Shown here: in pieces, positions 29,019-36,982 of the stretch
Layout: each line of letters begins with the position of its first letter
Position numbering within the stretch: the stretch's first letter is position 1
Assembly (NCBI RefSeq): GCF_944801835.1
Contig: NZ_CALYLN010000001.1
Span: forward strand, 280,001 to 344,000
Source of the DNA: Bartonella sp. B1099
GTDB lineage: Bacteria; Pseudomonadota; Alphaproteobacteria; Rhizobiales; Rhizobiaceae
Direction of reading: 5' to 3'
Length of the DNA: 64,000 nucleotides
Position numbers and translations under genes: made by a program
Notes under the pieces: generated by a model
The model's input: only the letters and a program-made list of their open reading frames with translations
Told to the model about the DNA's origin: nothing
The model's database searches: none

Positions 29019-30379
29019 TAAAAAGCCATCCATGAAGTTTGAGAATGGAGAGAAGAGCGATAAGTTTTTTTTCGTGGTCTCGCATGGGGCTGTTCATAAG
29101 CCACACACATGAGTCCAAAGGCATCAGCGCCATGGCTTGCCCAATCATGTTCAGCGCCAAGACCAATATTGCGTTGTTCATCACGCTTTTCATGATACCA
29201 AGCGAGCGCTTTTCTCCCCGTAGCTGTTGTGTCACGATTAAACCATAGAGCAGGAAACAAACGCCTGACGGCTTCGATACGCATTTTCACCGCGCCTGTT
29301 CCCTGATTAGGAATGATTTTGGTTTGAAAACCAGCTTGTTGGAGGGCGCTTTCAAAACTGACATTATAGACACGATCTTTTGTTGCGCCATCATGGGGCA
29401 AGACCATCAACGCCTTTTCATATCCCCTTTGAAAAACCCACCCCACATGTTCAGAGAGCGGTTGACCTTGAGCTTCATAATAATCGAGTACTCTGATTTC
29501 GCGTCCTACAAATTGCGCGACCCACAAAGCGGTTGCATCGGCTTTGGCTCCTGTTCCCCCGATATCCCAAAAGATTTTCACCTGCATCAAAGGATCCCGT
29601 GGAACGGTAGTAATCCGCCCTTCCATTTCGGCTTCCAAAAGACACCTTTGATAATAAGCCCCTTGCACAGCTTGGAGATATTCACCTTCCCAAATATGGT
29701 TATATTGCTCTGGTCTTTGCTGCAAATCGCTCAATCGATCTCGATTAAGCTTTTCGGGAAATTGCGGATTATCGCGCCAATTAATTTCCGCGCCTTTGAT
29801 ATTGGGATTATCGACATTTCGAAAACGTTTTTCCACGGGAGCATTTTCATGATATGGGTTCCAAGTGACCCATAATTCTGCATTCCAATCGTCTCCCTCT
29901 TCGCGCAAAGTTGGGATAAGGGTTTGCCAAGCGGTCTCAGTGACCGGCTCCGCCTCATCGACCCAGCAAAGGAACACCCGCCCCATAGACTTAATACTCG
30001 CGATATTTCGATCAAGCCCCGCAAACACATAGACGATGCGTCCATCTTTTGATTTAATATATTTATCGCCGATTTCATAATAATCTTGCAGAAAAGGGTA
30101 AGCTTCAATTGCGCGTTTAATTTCTTCCAAAGAGCTCTCATTGAGAGAATTTTGAAACTGTCTGGCACAAAGGATAATCCCGCGTTCTCCTGCCATTCCA
30201 TGGCGATATCCCACCACCGCTGTCATCAGAGCAAAAGAGCGTGTTTTTCCAGAGCCTCGTCCGCCCCAAGCGGCTCGGACATCCGCTTTTCCGGTAAAGA
30301 CAGGAATAAGCTTTGGAATAAGAGCCACTTGAGCGGTTTTCTGCCCTATTTTTTGAGAAATTTTCTGAACCGTTGTCAT
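29018..30379 (-). CDS. Terminase large subunit (PBSX-like)
   Basis: 453 aa motor and nuclease for DNA packaging. ATPase: Walker A GGRGSGKT at 39-46, Walker B VFLCWVDEAE with Asp141/Glu142, and a coupling motif near VTWNPYHE (171-178). Nuclease: Asp272 and Asp281 (FWDIGGTGAKADATALW) and a late Asp in EHDWASHGADAFG, the RuvC-like acidic triad. All key residues are present, so the enzyme should be functional. A headful-type enzyme of this sort would suit random packaging by a gene transfer agent. It is coupled to the portal gene by a TAATG overlap. Confidence 0.95.
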   Translation of the reverse strand: MTTVQKISQKIGQKTAQVALIPKLIPVFTGKADVRAAWGGRGSGKTRSFALMTAVVGYRHGMAGERGIILCARQFQNSLNESSLEEIKRAIEAYPFLQDYYEIGDKYIKSKDGRIVYVFAGLDRNIASIKSMGRVFLCWVDEAEPVTETAWQTLIPTLREEGDDWNAELWVTWNPYHENAPVEKRFRNVDNPNIKGAEINWRDNPQFPEKLNRDRLSDLQQRPEQYNHIWEGEYLQAVQGAYYQRCLLEAEMEGRITTVPRDPLMQVKIFWDIGGTGAKADATALWVAQFVGREIRVLDYYEAQGQPLSEHVGWVFQRGYEKALMVLPHDGATKDRVYNVSFESALQQAGFQTKIIPNQGTGAVKMRIEAVRRLFPALWFNRDTTATGRKALAWYHEKRDEQRNIGLGAEHDWASHGADAFGLMCVAYEQPHARPRKKTYRSSLHSQTSWMAF

Positions 30380-31068
30380 GATAAATTTTTATACTTTAGC
30401 AACAATTGAGCTCCACATTTTTGATGATTTCAATTTGATGATTCCAGAACCATTGAAGGAAAAACGCTTATCTCAAAAGCGCTCTGTTCATCCTGATACG
30501 TGATACATCACGCTTTTGGCATTTTTTGCATGCGCCCTCTGCACCCCAAACGCCCTCTCTCGAAGCGCGAAAAGCCCCGCCCTGAAACACCGCACCCCTG
30601 TCCCCCACAAAAGCACGGTATTTCCCCCGAATTTCACCGATCCTTCACAAAAGCCCCTAAAAGCTCAACACCATGCCACACCCCCATCCCCAAGCCTTAA
30701 CACGTGATCAATCTCCTTCAAAGATCCTCGACCAAAGCATGACCAGCCGCCCAGCATAAGATCGAACGTGTCACACTCCTTCAACCATCAAAACAGTATT
30801 ATCTCACATTTCGCCAATCCCCCTGCACCAAAGCCTCTGTGCCCCACGACACCTTTATGGCATCATTCACCACCCCCCCTCCAGCACACACCCTTGACGC
30901 CTCACCCCTCTCCACCGAACACCTTCCAGTATCACAAGCGCCCACCAGCTCGATAACCTCTAAACGCCCTTGACCCATCGTCCCTCAAAACAGCGCACCC
31001 TTCCAAGACGACTTATTCTCTCACCCGCCTCATATTTTCCGATATCACACGTTTGAATTTCCTTAAGA
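30380..31068. other. Spacer between small and large terminase genes
   Basis: About 690 bp without a gene and C-rich on the plus strand. Part of it (about 30655-30715, ending CTTAACACGTGATCAATCTC) resembles the C-rich leading part of the dispersed composite repeat found from 31.5 kb onward. Confidence 0.4.
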
Positions 31069-31389
31069 TCACGCTTCAAGATCACGCTTTTCCGATTGGG
31101 TCTCTTTTGACTTCACGGGAACAATCTCAATCCGCGAAATTGTTTTGACATTTCCTTCTCCTGTCACCTGCAGAGGCAAAACTTTTGCCAGCAACGAAAA
31201 AAAAGGCACAGGATTATTCAGGGCATGATATTGCAGATAAGACACCAGTCCTTCTTCTCCATACTGAGATCCAGCCTGTTCAGCGGCTGTAAGTAAGGCT
31301 TCATTAAACCGCTTTGTTATTTTATTCAAAGTCCCTTTTTTGCGTTCTCTTCGACGTAAGGGAAGACAATTTTTCTCAGCCATCATCAT
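31069..31389 (-). CDS. Probable terminase small subunit
   Basis: 106 aa from the first of three consecutive ATG codons, chosen for the GAAAGGAAC ribosome site; an upstream start would add 12 residues. The basic start RRRERKKGTLNKITKRFNEA resembles DNA-binding N-termini of small terminases. The C-terminal part SYLQYHALNNPVPFFSLLAK-VLPLQVTGEGN is typical of small-terminase-like proteins encoded before PBSX-type large terminases. It would recognise DNA and recruit the large subunit. First gene of the cluster. Confidence 0.65.
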   Translation of the reverse strand: MMMAEKNCLPLRRRERKKGTLNKITKRFNEALLTAAEQAGSQYGEEGLVSYLQYHALNNPVPFFSLLAKVLPLQVTGEGNVKTISRIEIVPVKSKETQSEKRDLEA

Positions 31390-31639
31390 GTTCCTTTCAA
31401 TCAAGAAAAACCCATTCCATACCATAAAAGAATGCCATGAAAATCAGCAACGAACCTTCAAAAGCACTCCACAATGAAAAAAGGAAAACCACCCCCAACA
31501 AGGCAAAAGCCCCAATCCAAAAGCCCCCATAATGCCGAAACCTTCATCCCCAAATCTCTGATCCCATTCCATGCCCTCATAAAAGGGCAACACGCCCCCA
31601 AACCCACACAACGTGTAAATTCTCCAGTTCCTTGAACTT

Positions 31640-31700
31640 CCTCTTCCTTTTTTACAGATACACGTTTTTACGCTTTTGCATTTTTACAGAAAAAAGCCTC
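31640..31700 (+). repeat. Composite dispersed repeat, core of first copy
   Basis: The core reads CTTTTTTACAGATACACG, then TTTTTACGCTTTT, then ATTTTTACAGAAAA: a TTTACAG/TTTACGC word repeated about every 15 nt. Related cores start near 33797, 34716, 36450, 36770, 40328, 40666, 46130, 48228, 49916 and 50490, all on the plus strand. Most copies are preceded by a C-rich block with CCATTCCAC, CACAACGCATAAAT and CACGTCCTTGAAC. Many are followed 150-300 bp later by a boundary element, so core and boundary element may be two ends of one larger module. Not coding. Confidence 0.7.
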
Positions 31701-31910
31701 CAAACTATCACCCCACACCACTTTAGTCAACACTGGTCTGTTAACAATGCAGCTTCTGGTGCTAGCGGATTCCCCTACTGATTATTTCATAGGGTTATCA
31801 CTGTCTCTCAAAGAAGAGTGTTCCCCAGCCTGCAAATCCTGCCCTAAAATATCCACCCCCACTTTCACAGGCAGCCCCTTACATTTACATGCCCCACGAT
31901 CACCACACCC

Positions 31911-31947
31911 CAAAAAGCAGTGTTTTATGGCTTGCTAGGATAAACTT
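31911..31947 (+). repeat. Boundary element (dispersed short repeat), first copy
   Basis: About 40 bp with the pattern CTCAAAGA-CAGTGTTTTA, then GGCATGATAGGATAAA. Further plus-oriented copies, some diverged: 32951-32990, 33621-33650, 36609-36645, 36913-36950, 40915-40952, 42376-42412, 43165-43205, 44124-44166, 44376-44413, 45163-45200, 45204-45240, 48557-48594, 49342-49382, 52873-52912. They lie between almost every gene block from 31.9 to 52.9 kb and were not seen elsewhere in the window. Function unknown. Confidence 0.75.
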
Positions 31948-31949
31948 GC

Positions 31950-32188
31950 GAAAGCAAAAATTTTCACCGTGTGAAAATCCTTTTCTCAAAAAATCTGAAA
32001 TTGTTGCCGATAATAAGATTGTGAAAACATCCATTACACAACAAAAATTTATCAACTCTGATACAAATAGAACAGAAGTCATACCTACAATTCATGTGAC
32101 AGAAAAAAAACAAATGAAGAAAATTTTATAGAAATCTTTGCTGATGGAATTCAAACAGATCTCGAAGACTTTACAAAAATATGACTTG
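31950..32188 (+). pseudogene. Frameshifted remnant of an unknown gene
   Basis: An open stretch (LRKQKFSPCENPFLKKSE...IPTIHVTEKK) runs into an A8 tract near 32103-32110. One added A would join it to ENFIEIFADGIQTDLEDFTK and a stop at 32188. The composition looks protein-like on both sides of the tract. No family recognised and no good start is left, because a boundary repeat occupies the 5' side. Either a broken gene or a homopolymer-variable one. Confidence 0.4.
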
Positions 32189-32249
32189 TATCATTTATCG
32201 TATTTATATATTATGAGACATCTTAATTTAAGCGCGTGAGGGGAAAATA

Positions 32250-32507
32250 ATGTCAAAACTACAAGTGGGCAAAAGTGCATTGTTTCTTTTGCTTTTGTGG
32301 CTTCGTGGTCCTGTAATAGTTATACTAAGCACTCTATCAGTTATATCTTTTGTAACATTCGTTGGACTTCCTATTGCAATACATTTTTCATCAGTAAGTC
32401 GGTCAATATCATCATTGATATACCCCATGTTTTTGTTGTTTATTGTAAGTTTTGGCTCTTTCCTTCTCATTTTTTGTTATGAAACATTGATACGCTTTTT
32501 AAGGTAA
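32250..32507 (+). CDS. Small two-helix membrane protein
   Basis: 85 aa with two strong membrane segments (about 22-46 and 55-80) separated by SVSRSIS. A good Shine-Dalgarno (GAGGGG) is placed 7 nt before the ATG. No family recognised. It sits in the accessory region beside a small lipoprotein gene on the same strand. Size and topology are like small phage or plasmid membrane proteins, but nothing specific can be assigned. Confidence 0.6.
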   Translation: MSKLQVGKSALFLLLLWLRGPVIVILSTLSVISFVTFVGLPIAIHFSSVSRSISSLIYPMFLLFIVSFGSFLLIFCYETLIRFLR

Positions 32508-32646
32508 ACTGTTTACACATACCCCATTAACAATGCTCATAAAAAAACAAAAGCTCACGATAATTCAATCTGTACACCAATACAATAAACCATCTCATAC
32601 CTTAGGATGATGATATTGCCATATATAAATTTAAAGAGGGATAAAA

Positions 32647-32811
32647 ATGAAAAAAACCATTTTATTATGCATCGTTATGTTAGCTGTAGGATTTAGTATT
32701 ACCGGTTGTGGTAAAACTGAAGAGGAAAAGCGTAAGGACCAACAAGAAGAACAAGCGAAAAAGTTTTTTGAGACAAAATCACCAGATACAGATCGTGGAC
32801 ATGCATATTAA
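32647..32811 (+). CDS. Small lipoprotein
   Basis: 54 aa, starting with a classic type II signal (MKKTILLCIVMLAVGF) and lipobox ITGC at Cys21. The mature part is short and highly charged (GKTEEEKRKDQQEEQAKKFF). AGAGGG lies upstream of the ATG. Tiny lipoproteins of this sort include entry-exclusion proteins of conjugation systems, but there is no sequence proof here. Confidence 0.65.
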   Translation: MKKTILLCIVMLAVGFSITGCGKTEEEKRKDQQEEQAKKFFETKSPDTDRGHAY

Positions 32812-32848
32812 ATTACATAGCTTACGACAATAAAGTATGAATTTTGAC

Positions 32849-32985
32849 CTCCACCCCTCACCTTAAAGGACGAAGACTCCATCCAGTGCCATTCTTGTGC
32901 ACAGTCCAGCTTCTTCTAGAGAAGAAGTTGTCTGTTGACTTCAGGTCACGCTCCTCAAAGAGCAGTGTTTGACGGTATGATGGGA
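32849..32985 (+). repeat. Left copy of direct repeat flanking the VOC gene
   Basis: About 130 bp beginning CCACCCCTCACCTTAAAGGA, with CAGCTTCTTCTAGAGAAGAA and ending in a boundary element. It matches 33508-33636 at most positions. Both copies point the same way and enclose only the VOC-family gene. Confidence 0.8.
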
Positions 32986-33084
32986 TAAATAAAACACTCC
33001 GCGAACGGAAGTTTCACAATCTCTTGTTGAAATATCCTCTATAGAGATATACCATGTCAAGAAATCGCTATTAATGGAGAATTT

Positions 33085-33474
33085 ATGAGTACGATCCCCT
33101 CTTATCCTGTTACCCCGAACCTACAGTTGGTATACGTATCAAACATAGAGCATTCTACCGCTTTTTACAAATTCATCTTCAAAAAAGAGCCTATTTTCAT
33201 CTCGCCACGCTATGTTGCATTTGCTTCTTCGGGTGATGCCCTCTTTGCTCTCTGGTCTGGGGGCGATACGCCGGAGGAAAATGTGCCTCGTTTTTCAGAA
33301 ATTGGCATTATGTTGCCTCACGGAGAGGACGTCGATAAACTCTATGCAGAATGGCAAGAACAAACCACCGTTGAGATAAATGTCTTGAAAGAACCCTATA
33401 CGGACGTATTTGGACGGACCTTCCTCATCAAAGATCCCGACGGTCATCTTATTCGTGTTTGTCCACTGGATTAA
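33085..33474 (+). CDS. VOC superfamily (glyoxalase/bleomycin-resistance fold) protein
   Basis: 129 aa single VOC-fold protein. The beta-alpha-beta-beta-beta halves are visible: LQLVYVSNIEHSTAFYKFIF, then YVAFASSGDALFALW, EIGIMLPHGEDVDKLYAEW, and the terminal FGRTFLIKDPDGHLIRVCPL, where the end of DPDGHLIR is the usual family signature. Substrate is unknown; family members bind metal and act on small molecules or sequester antibiotics. The first ~15 residues lack a signal, so it is cytoplasmic. Its base composition is less AT-rich than the neighbourhood and it is bounded by direct repeats, suggesting acquisition as a unit. Confidence 0.85.
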   Translation: MSTIPSYPVTPNLQLVYVSNIEHSTAFYKFIFKKEPIFISPRYVAFASSGDALFALWSGGDTPEENVPRFSEIGIMLPHGEDVDKLYAEWQEQTTVEINVLKEPYTDVFGRTFLIKDPDGHLIRVCPLD

Positions 33475-33507
33475 AAAACCTTAAGACCCGATCTTTAATC
33501 GCCTGAA

Positions 33508-33636
33508 TTTTGACTGCCACTCCTCTCACCTTAAAGGACGAAGACTTCATCCAGCGCCATTTTTTTGAACAGTCTAGCTTCTTCTAAAGAAGAAGCTGCT
33601 TGTTCACTTCGAGATCTTCACCCCTCAAAGCAGAGT
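33508..33636 (+). repeat. Right copy of direct repeat flanking the VOC gene
   Basis: Partner of 32849-32985 (CTCACCTTAAAGGACGAAGA, CTTCTTCTAAAGAAGAAG). A short inverted repeat TTCTTCT/AGAAGAA lies within both copies. Confidence 0.8.
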
Positions 33637-34109
33637 GTTTTATCAAACTTGTCCATCCAGCCCTAAAATATTTTTTCTCTCGTCATCCCTCTTCATCTAA
33701 GCCCTCTGCTCCATTTACAGACTCCTTGCCCCCAAACCTCTCATCCCATTCCACGCCATAACAAAAAGCCCAAATAACACATCAATTCTCCGCTTTCTTT
33801 TACAGATCCACGTTTTTACGCGTTACCATCTTTACAGAAAAATCCTTCAAACCAACACCCCACACTACTTTAGTCAACACTGATCTATTAACAATCGGGC
33901 TTCTTATGTCGCAAAATATCCCCTACGAACTTCAGATCATCACCCTTCAAACGGATAGAACTTCATAAAGCACGCCTTATCCTGAATATTCCTGCTCTCT
34001 TCACCACACCTCAGAACACCACTCTTTTATGAGTGTGCAGCATAGCCAATGTTTTAATTTTTCTTGCTAATCTTTTGAAATTACTTTATCACTTAAAAGA
34101 TATTTTGAT

Positions 34110-34310
34110 CGTCCACGCAACGGTCAATAAGGGAACTAAAAGCCCTAAACCCTAGCGTAAAAATGAGCCCACTGTGTGGGTATCCCGGAATTCCGGGAGT
34201 TTTTGCTATGTCCAGGTGCCAAAAGCACTAAAAGCAAAAAAGCTGACTAGGGTTCAGTACTTTTAGACTCCCGGAATACTCATGCGAGGGCGCTCGCAAC
34301 CGGAGGGGGC
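34110..34310 (+). ncRNA. Brt-family leader RNA, copy A
   Basis: About 200-nt structured element directly before an XRE regulator gene, as described for Brt RNAs of B. henselae (194-203 nt). Promoter-like TTGAAA (34075-34080), 17 nt, AGATAT (34098-34103). Pairings seen: CCCACTGTGTGGG hairpin (34168-34180); long stem ATTCCGGGAG (34190-34199) with CTCCCGGAAT (34268-34277); inner TTTTGC/GCAAAA; terminal GCGAG/CTCGC hairpin (34284-34297) next to the ribosome site of the regulator. RNA ends are inferred from the promoter and from published lengths. Confidence 0.75.
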
Positions 34311-34315
34311 TTGAA

Positions 34316-34678
34316 GTGCAAACCAAAAATTCATATTTTAATGATATTTCTATTGGCAAAAGAATTCGTCACAGAAGAATTTCAATGAGGCTTTCTCAAA
34401 AGGAATTAGGAAGCCATTTAGGTGTCAGTTTCCAACAAATCCAAAAATACGAAAAAGGTTTCAATCGTGTAAGCGCAGGGCGGTTACAGGAAATTGCCAA
34501 CCTACTGAAGGTCCCCATTACCTTTTTTTATGCGGATATTTCAAAAGAAGACATTCCAGAAAATCATTCCCACTACGACCAAGAAACCTATAGCGAAAAG
34601 GAACAGGCCCTTGTAAAAAATTTTAGAGAGCTCCACCCTAAAAAACAAAAAGCAATTTGGTGGTTAATTTCCGATTAG
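34316..34678 (+). CDS. XRE-family regulator, Trp type (copy A)
   Basis: 120 aa helix-turn-helix protein of the Cro/CI type. The HTH spans about residues 15-70 (IGKRIRHRRISMRLSQKELG, then VSFQQIQKYEKGFNRVSAG). A C-terminal helix with KNFRELHPKKQKAIWWLISD follows. The start is GTG at 34316 with GGAGGGGG upstream. It follows a Brt leader RNA; in B. henselae such Trp proteins are poorly transcribed unless the Brt RNA is read through, and Trp1/Brt1 control badA and biofilm. Nearly identical to copy B (differences include Tyr/His at residue 7 and Gln/His in EKEQALV). Confidence 0.9.
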   Translation: MQTKNSYFNDISIGKRIRHRRISMRLSQKELGSHLGVSFQQIQKYEKGFNRVSAGRLQEIANLLKVPITFFYADISKEDIPENHSHYDQETYSEKEQALVKNFRELHPKKQKAIWWLISD

Positions 34679-35025
34679 ATAAAACGCCCACAAAACCTCA
34701 ATCCTTTGCTTCATTTTTACAGATCCACGTTTTTACGCGTTACCATCTTTACAGAAAAAGCCTCCAAACCAACACCCCATACTACTTTAGTCAACACTGG
34801 TCTATTAACAATCGAGCTTCTTATGGAGCAAATATCCCCTACGGACTTCAGATCATCACCCTTCAAACGAATAATCCTTCATAAAGCACACCTTATCCCG
34901 AATATTTCTGCTCTCTTCACCACACCTCAAAACAACACTCCTTTACGAGTGTGCAGCATAGCCAATGTTTTAATTTTTCTTGCTAATCTCCTGAAATTAC
35001 TTTATCACTCAAAAGGTGCTTTGAT

Positions 35026-35228
35026 CGTCCACGCAGCGATCAATAGGGAGTTGAAGCCTGAAAAGCCTAATACATGAATTTGTCCCGCTTTGCGGGTATC
35101 CCGGAATTCCGGGAGCTTTTGCTATGTCCAAGTGTGTCTTACGCACTAAAAGCAAAAGGCTGATTAGGCTCAGTACTTTCAACCTCCCGGAATACTCATG
35201 CGAGGGCGCTCGCAACCGGAGGGGAACT
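35026..35228 (+). ncRNA. Brt-family leader RNA, copy B
   Basis: Same architecture as copy A: CCCGCTTTGCGGG hairpin, long stem between ATTCCGGGAG (about 35106-35115) and CTCCCGGAAT, and GCGAG/CTCGC hairpin at 35200-35213. The apical hairpin is changed (GTGTGTCTTACGCAC) with pairing kept. Its promoter boxes are altered compared with the other copies (CTGAAA and AGGTGC instead of TTGAAA and AGATAT), so expression may be lower. Confidence 0.7.
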
Positions 35229-35232
35229 TGAA

Positions 35233-35595
35233 GTGCAAACCAAAAATTCACATTTTAATGATATTTCTATTGGCAAAAGAATTCGTCACAGAAGAATTTC
35301 AATGAGGCTTTCTCAAAAGGAATTAGGAAGCCACTTAGGAGTGAGTTTTCAACAAATCCAAAAATACGAAAAAGGTTTCAATCGTGTAAGCGCAGGGCGG
35401 TTACAGGAAATTGCCAACCTACTGAAGGTCCCCATTACCTTTTTTTATGCGGATATTTCAAAAGAAGACATTCCAGAAAATCATTCCCACTACGACCAAG
35501 AAACCTATAGCGAAAAGGAACACGCTCTTGTAAAAAATTTTAGAGAGCTCCACCCTAAAAAGCAGAAGGCAATTTGGTGGTTAATTTCCGATTAG
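35233..35595 (+). CDS. XRE-family regulator, Trp type (copy B)
   Basis: 120 aa, GTG start at 35233 with GGAGGGGAAC upstream. Almost identical to copy A at protein and DNA level, including the 3' flank, so the A and B cassettes are a recent ~900-bp tandem duplication. HTH and C-terminal WWLISD motif intact. Same predicted role as a DNA-binding regulator read through from a Brt RNA. Confidence 0.9.
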   Translation: MQTKNSHFNDISIGKRIRHRRISMRLSQKELGSHLGVSFQQIQKYEKGFNRVSAGRLQEIANLLKVPITFFYADISKEDIPENHSHYDQETYSEKEHALVKNFRELHPKKQKAIWWLISD

Positions 35596-36982
35596 ATAAA
35601 ACGCCCACAAACATTATTCGTCGCTCTCCCCCTGCACCTAAAGCTTTTGATATCGGATATCACCCGCCTCCAATAATGTACAGCAGCCTCCCAATGGAGA
35701 AGGACATCCCTCCACTTCAAACAACACCCCTCTTGCAATACCGCCCCTTGTTCAGCCCCCTTGACAGCATCGGATTCAACAGCAACAAGCAATAAAGCAA
35801 CAAAATCTTGGAAAAAGACCTTGAGCATCCACACCCCATTCTCTTCTCACCCACGTCTTCCCAATAGCTTTTATGGAGGGGCTCTTATCTGCTCTGGTTT
35901 AAAGATACAATTCCGATTGTGTCATTATGATACCTTTTTACATTAACCTTGTCAAGTTTTATATTGTTCTTTTAATATTTTGTGTCATTCTTTCTCATAA
36001 TCATCTCTCTCATGCAACCAGAATGCCCAAAACATAAAGCACAAAATAAACCATCATGATGTTGCTCATTCACGCGTTTTTGAAAAAATTTGAAAAAACA
36101 TGCCTTACTGCTTTCGCCATTTCACGACAGTGCACTGCAAAATAACGCTCCATACCTTGTGATCATAAAAACCAACCTTTCCCCCTTCACTCTCTCCTCC
36201 CTCTCTTATAGCAACCACGCCCCCTTCATCCCATTCTCTCCCATTTCGACACTCTCTCCTCCCTCTCTCTGCTTCCTCTTCTCTCCCATCAACGCATCCA
36301 TACGCCCCCCCTCTTCATCACAACGTGTTCCTCCATTGACAAACGCTTCCTCTTCGCCTTCCAATCCTCTCCACCCCATAACAAAAGCTTCACCCGCCCC
36401 AAAGCACACACAACGCATAAATCCACCCACGTCCTTGAACGTCCGCTTCACTTTCACAGATACACATTTTTACGCTTTTACAGCTTTACAGAAAGCAGCC
36501 AAATGAAACGTTCACCCAGCCCGCACACTGCTCTGTCAAGAATCCAACAATTTATAGCAGATTTCTCTGACCCCCCACTCAAGCAGAGCTGCACACCATA
36601 AGCGCCCCTAAAAACAACGGCGCTTTATGGCATAAGAGGATTATTGCCCCTCCTCTTCGCCCTCCAAATCCTCTCTCCCCTCTCCACCCCATAACAAAAG
36701 CTTCACCCGCCCCAAAGCACACACAACGCATAAATCCACCCACGTCCTTGAACGTTCACTTCACTTTCACAGATACACATTTTTACGCTTTTACAGAAAT
36801 AAGCCAAATGAAACGTTCACCCAGCCCGCACACTGCTCTGTCAAGAATCCAACAATTTATAGCAGATTTCTCTGCCCCCCCACTCAAGCAGAGCTGCACA
36901 CCGTAAGCGCCCCTAAAAACAACGGCGCTTTATGGCATAAGAGGATTATTGCCCCCTTCTATCCCATGGAATTTCCCCCCAC
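35596..36982. other. Non-coding region with duplicated composite repeats
   Basis: No gene. Pyrimidine-rich on the plus strand. About 300 bp is duplicated in tandem (about 36343-36645 and 36650-36950), each unit carrying the composite-repeat core and ending in a boundary element with CGGCGCTTTATGGCATAAGA. Long frames across it follow base skew and are not genes. Confidence 0.6.

Larger units (their letters stand above)
17201..31389 (-). mobile_element. Phage-type packaging, head and tail-fibre cluster (gene transfer agent-like or stripped prophage)
   Basis: All genes are on the minus strand in virion-assembly order: small terminase, large terminase, P22-like portal, scaffold, N4-gp56-type capsid, adaptor, beta-propeller protein, GNAT-like protein, chaperone-tailed fibre protein, tail collar protein, small protein. 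Several pairs are translationally coupled (TAATG, ATGA). No integrase, repressor, replication, holin or endolysin gene is seen, and no tRNA or att-like duplication flanks it. All recognised structural frames are intact. Intact structural genes with no phage life-cycle genes match what is known of the Bartonella gene transfer agent (BaGTA, bgt genes). A decayed podovirus-type prophage is the alternative. Confidence 0.65.

Noticed and set aside
17201-31389. Attachment sites or a tRNA target flanking the phage-like cluster
   Set aside because: No tRNA gene and no matching direct repeats were found at the two edges, so no att site is claimed.
36090-36506. 138-codon plus-strand frame
   Set aside because: Same pyrimidine-skew artefact, overlapping the composite repeat.
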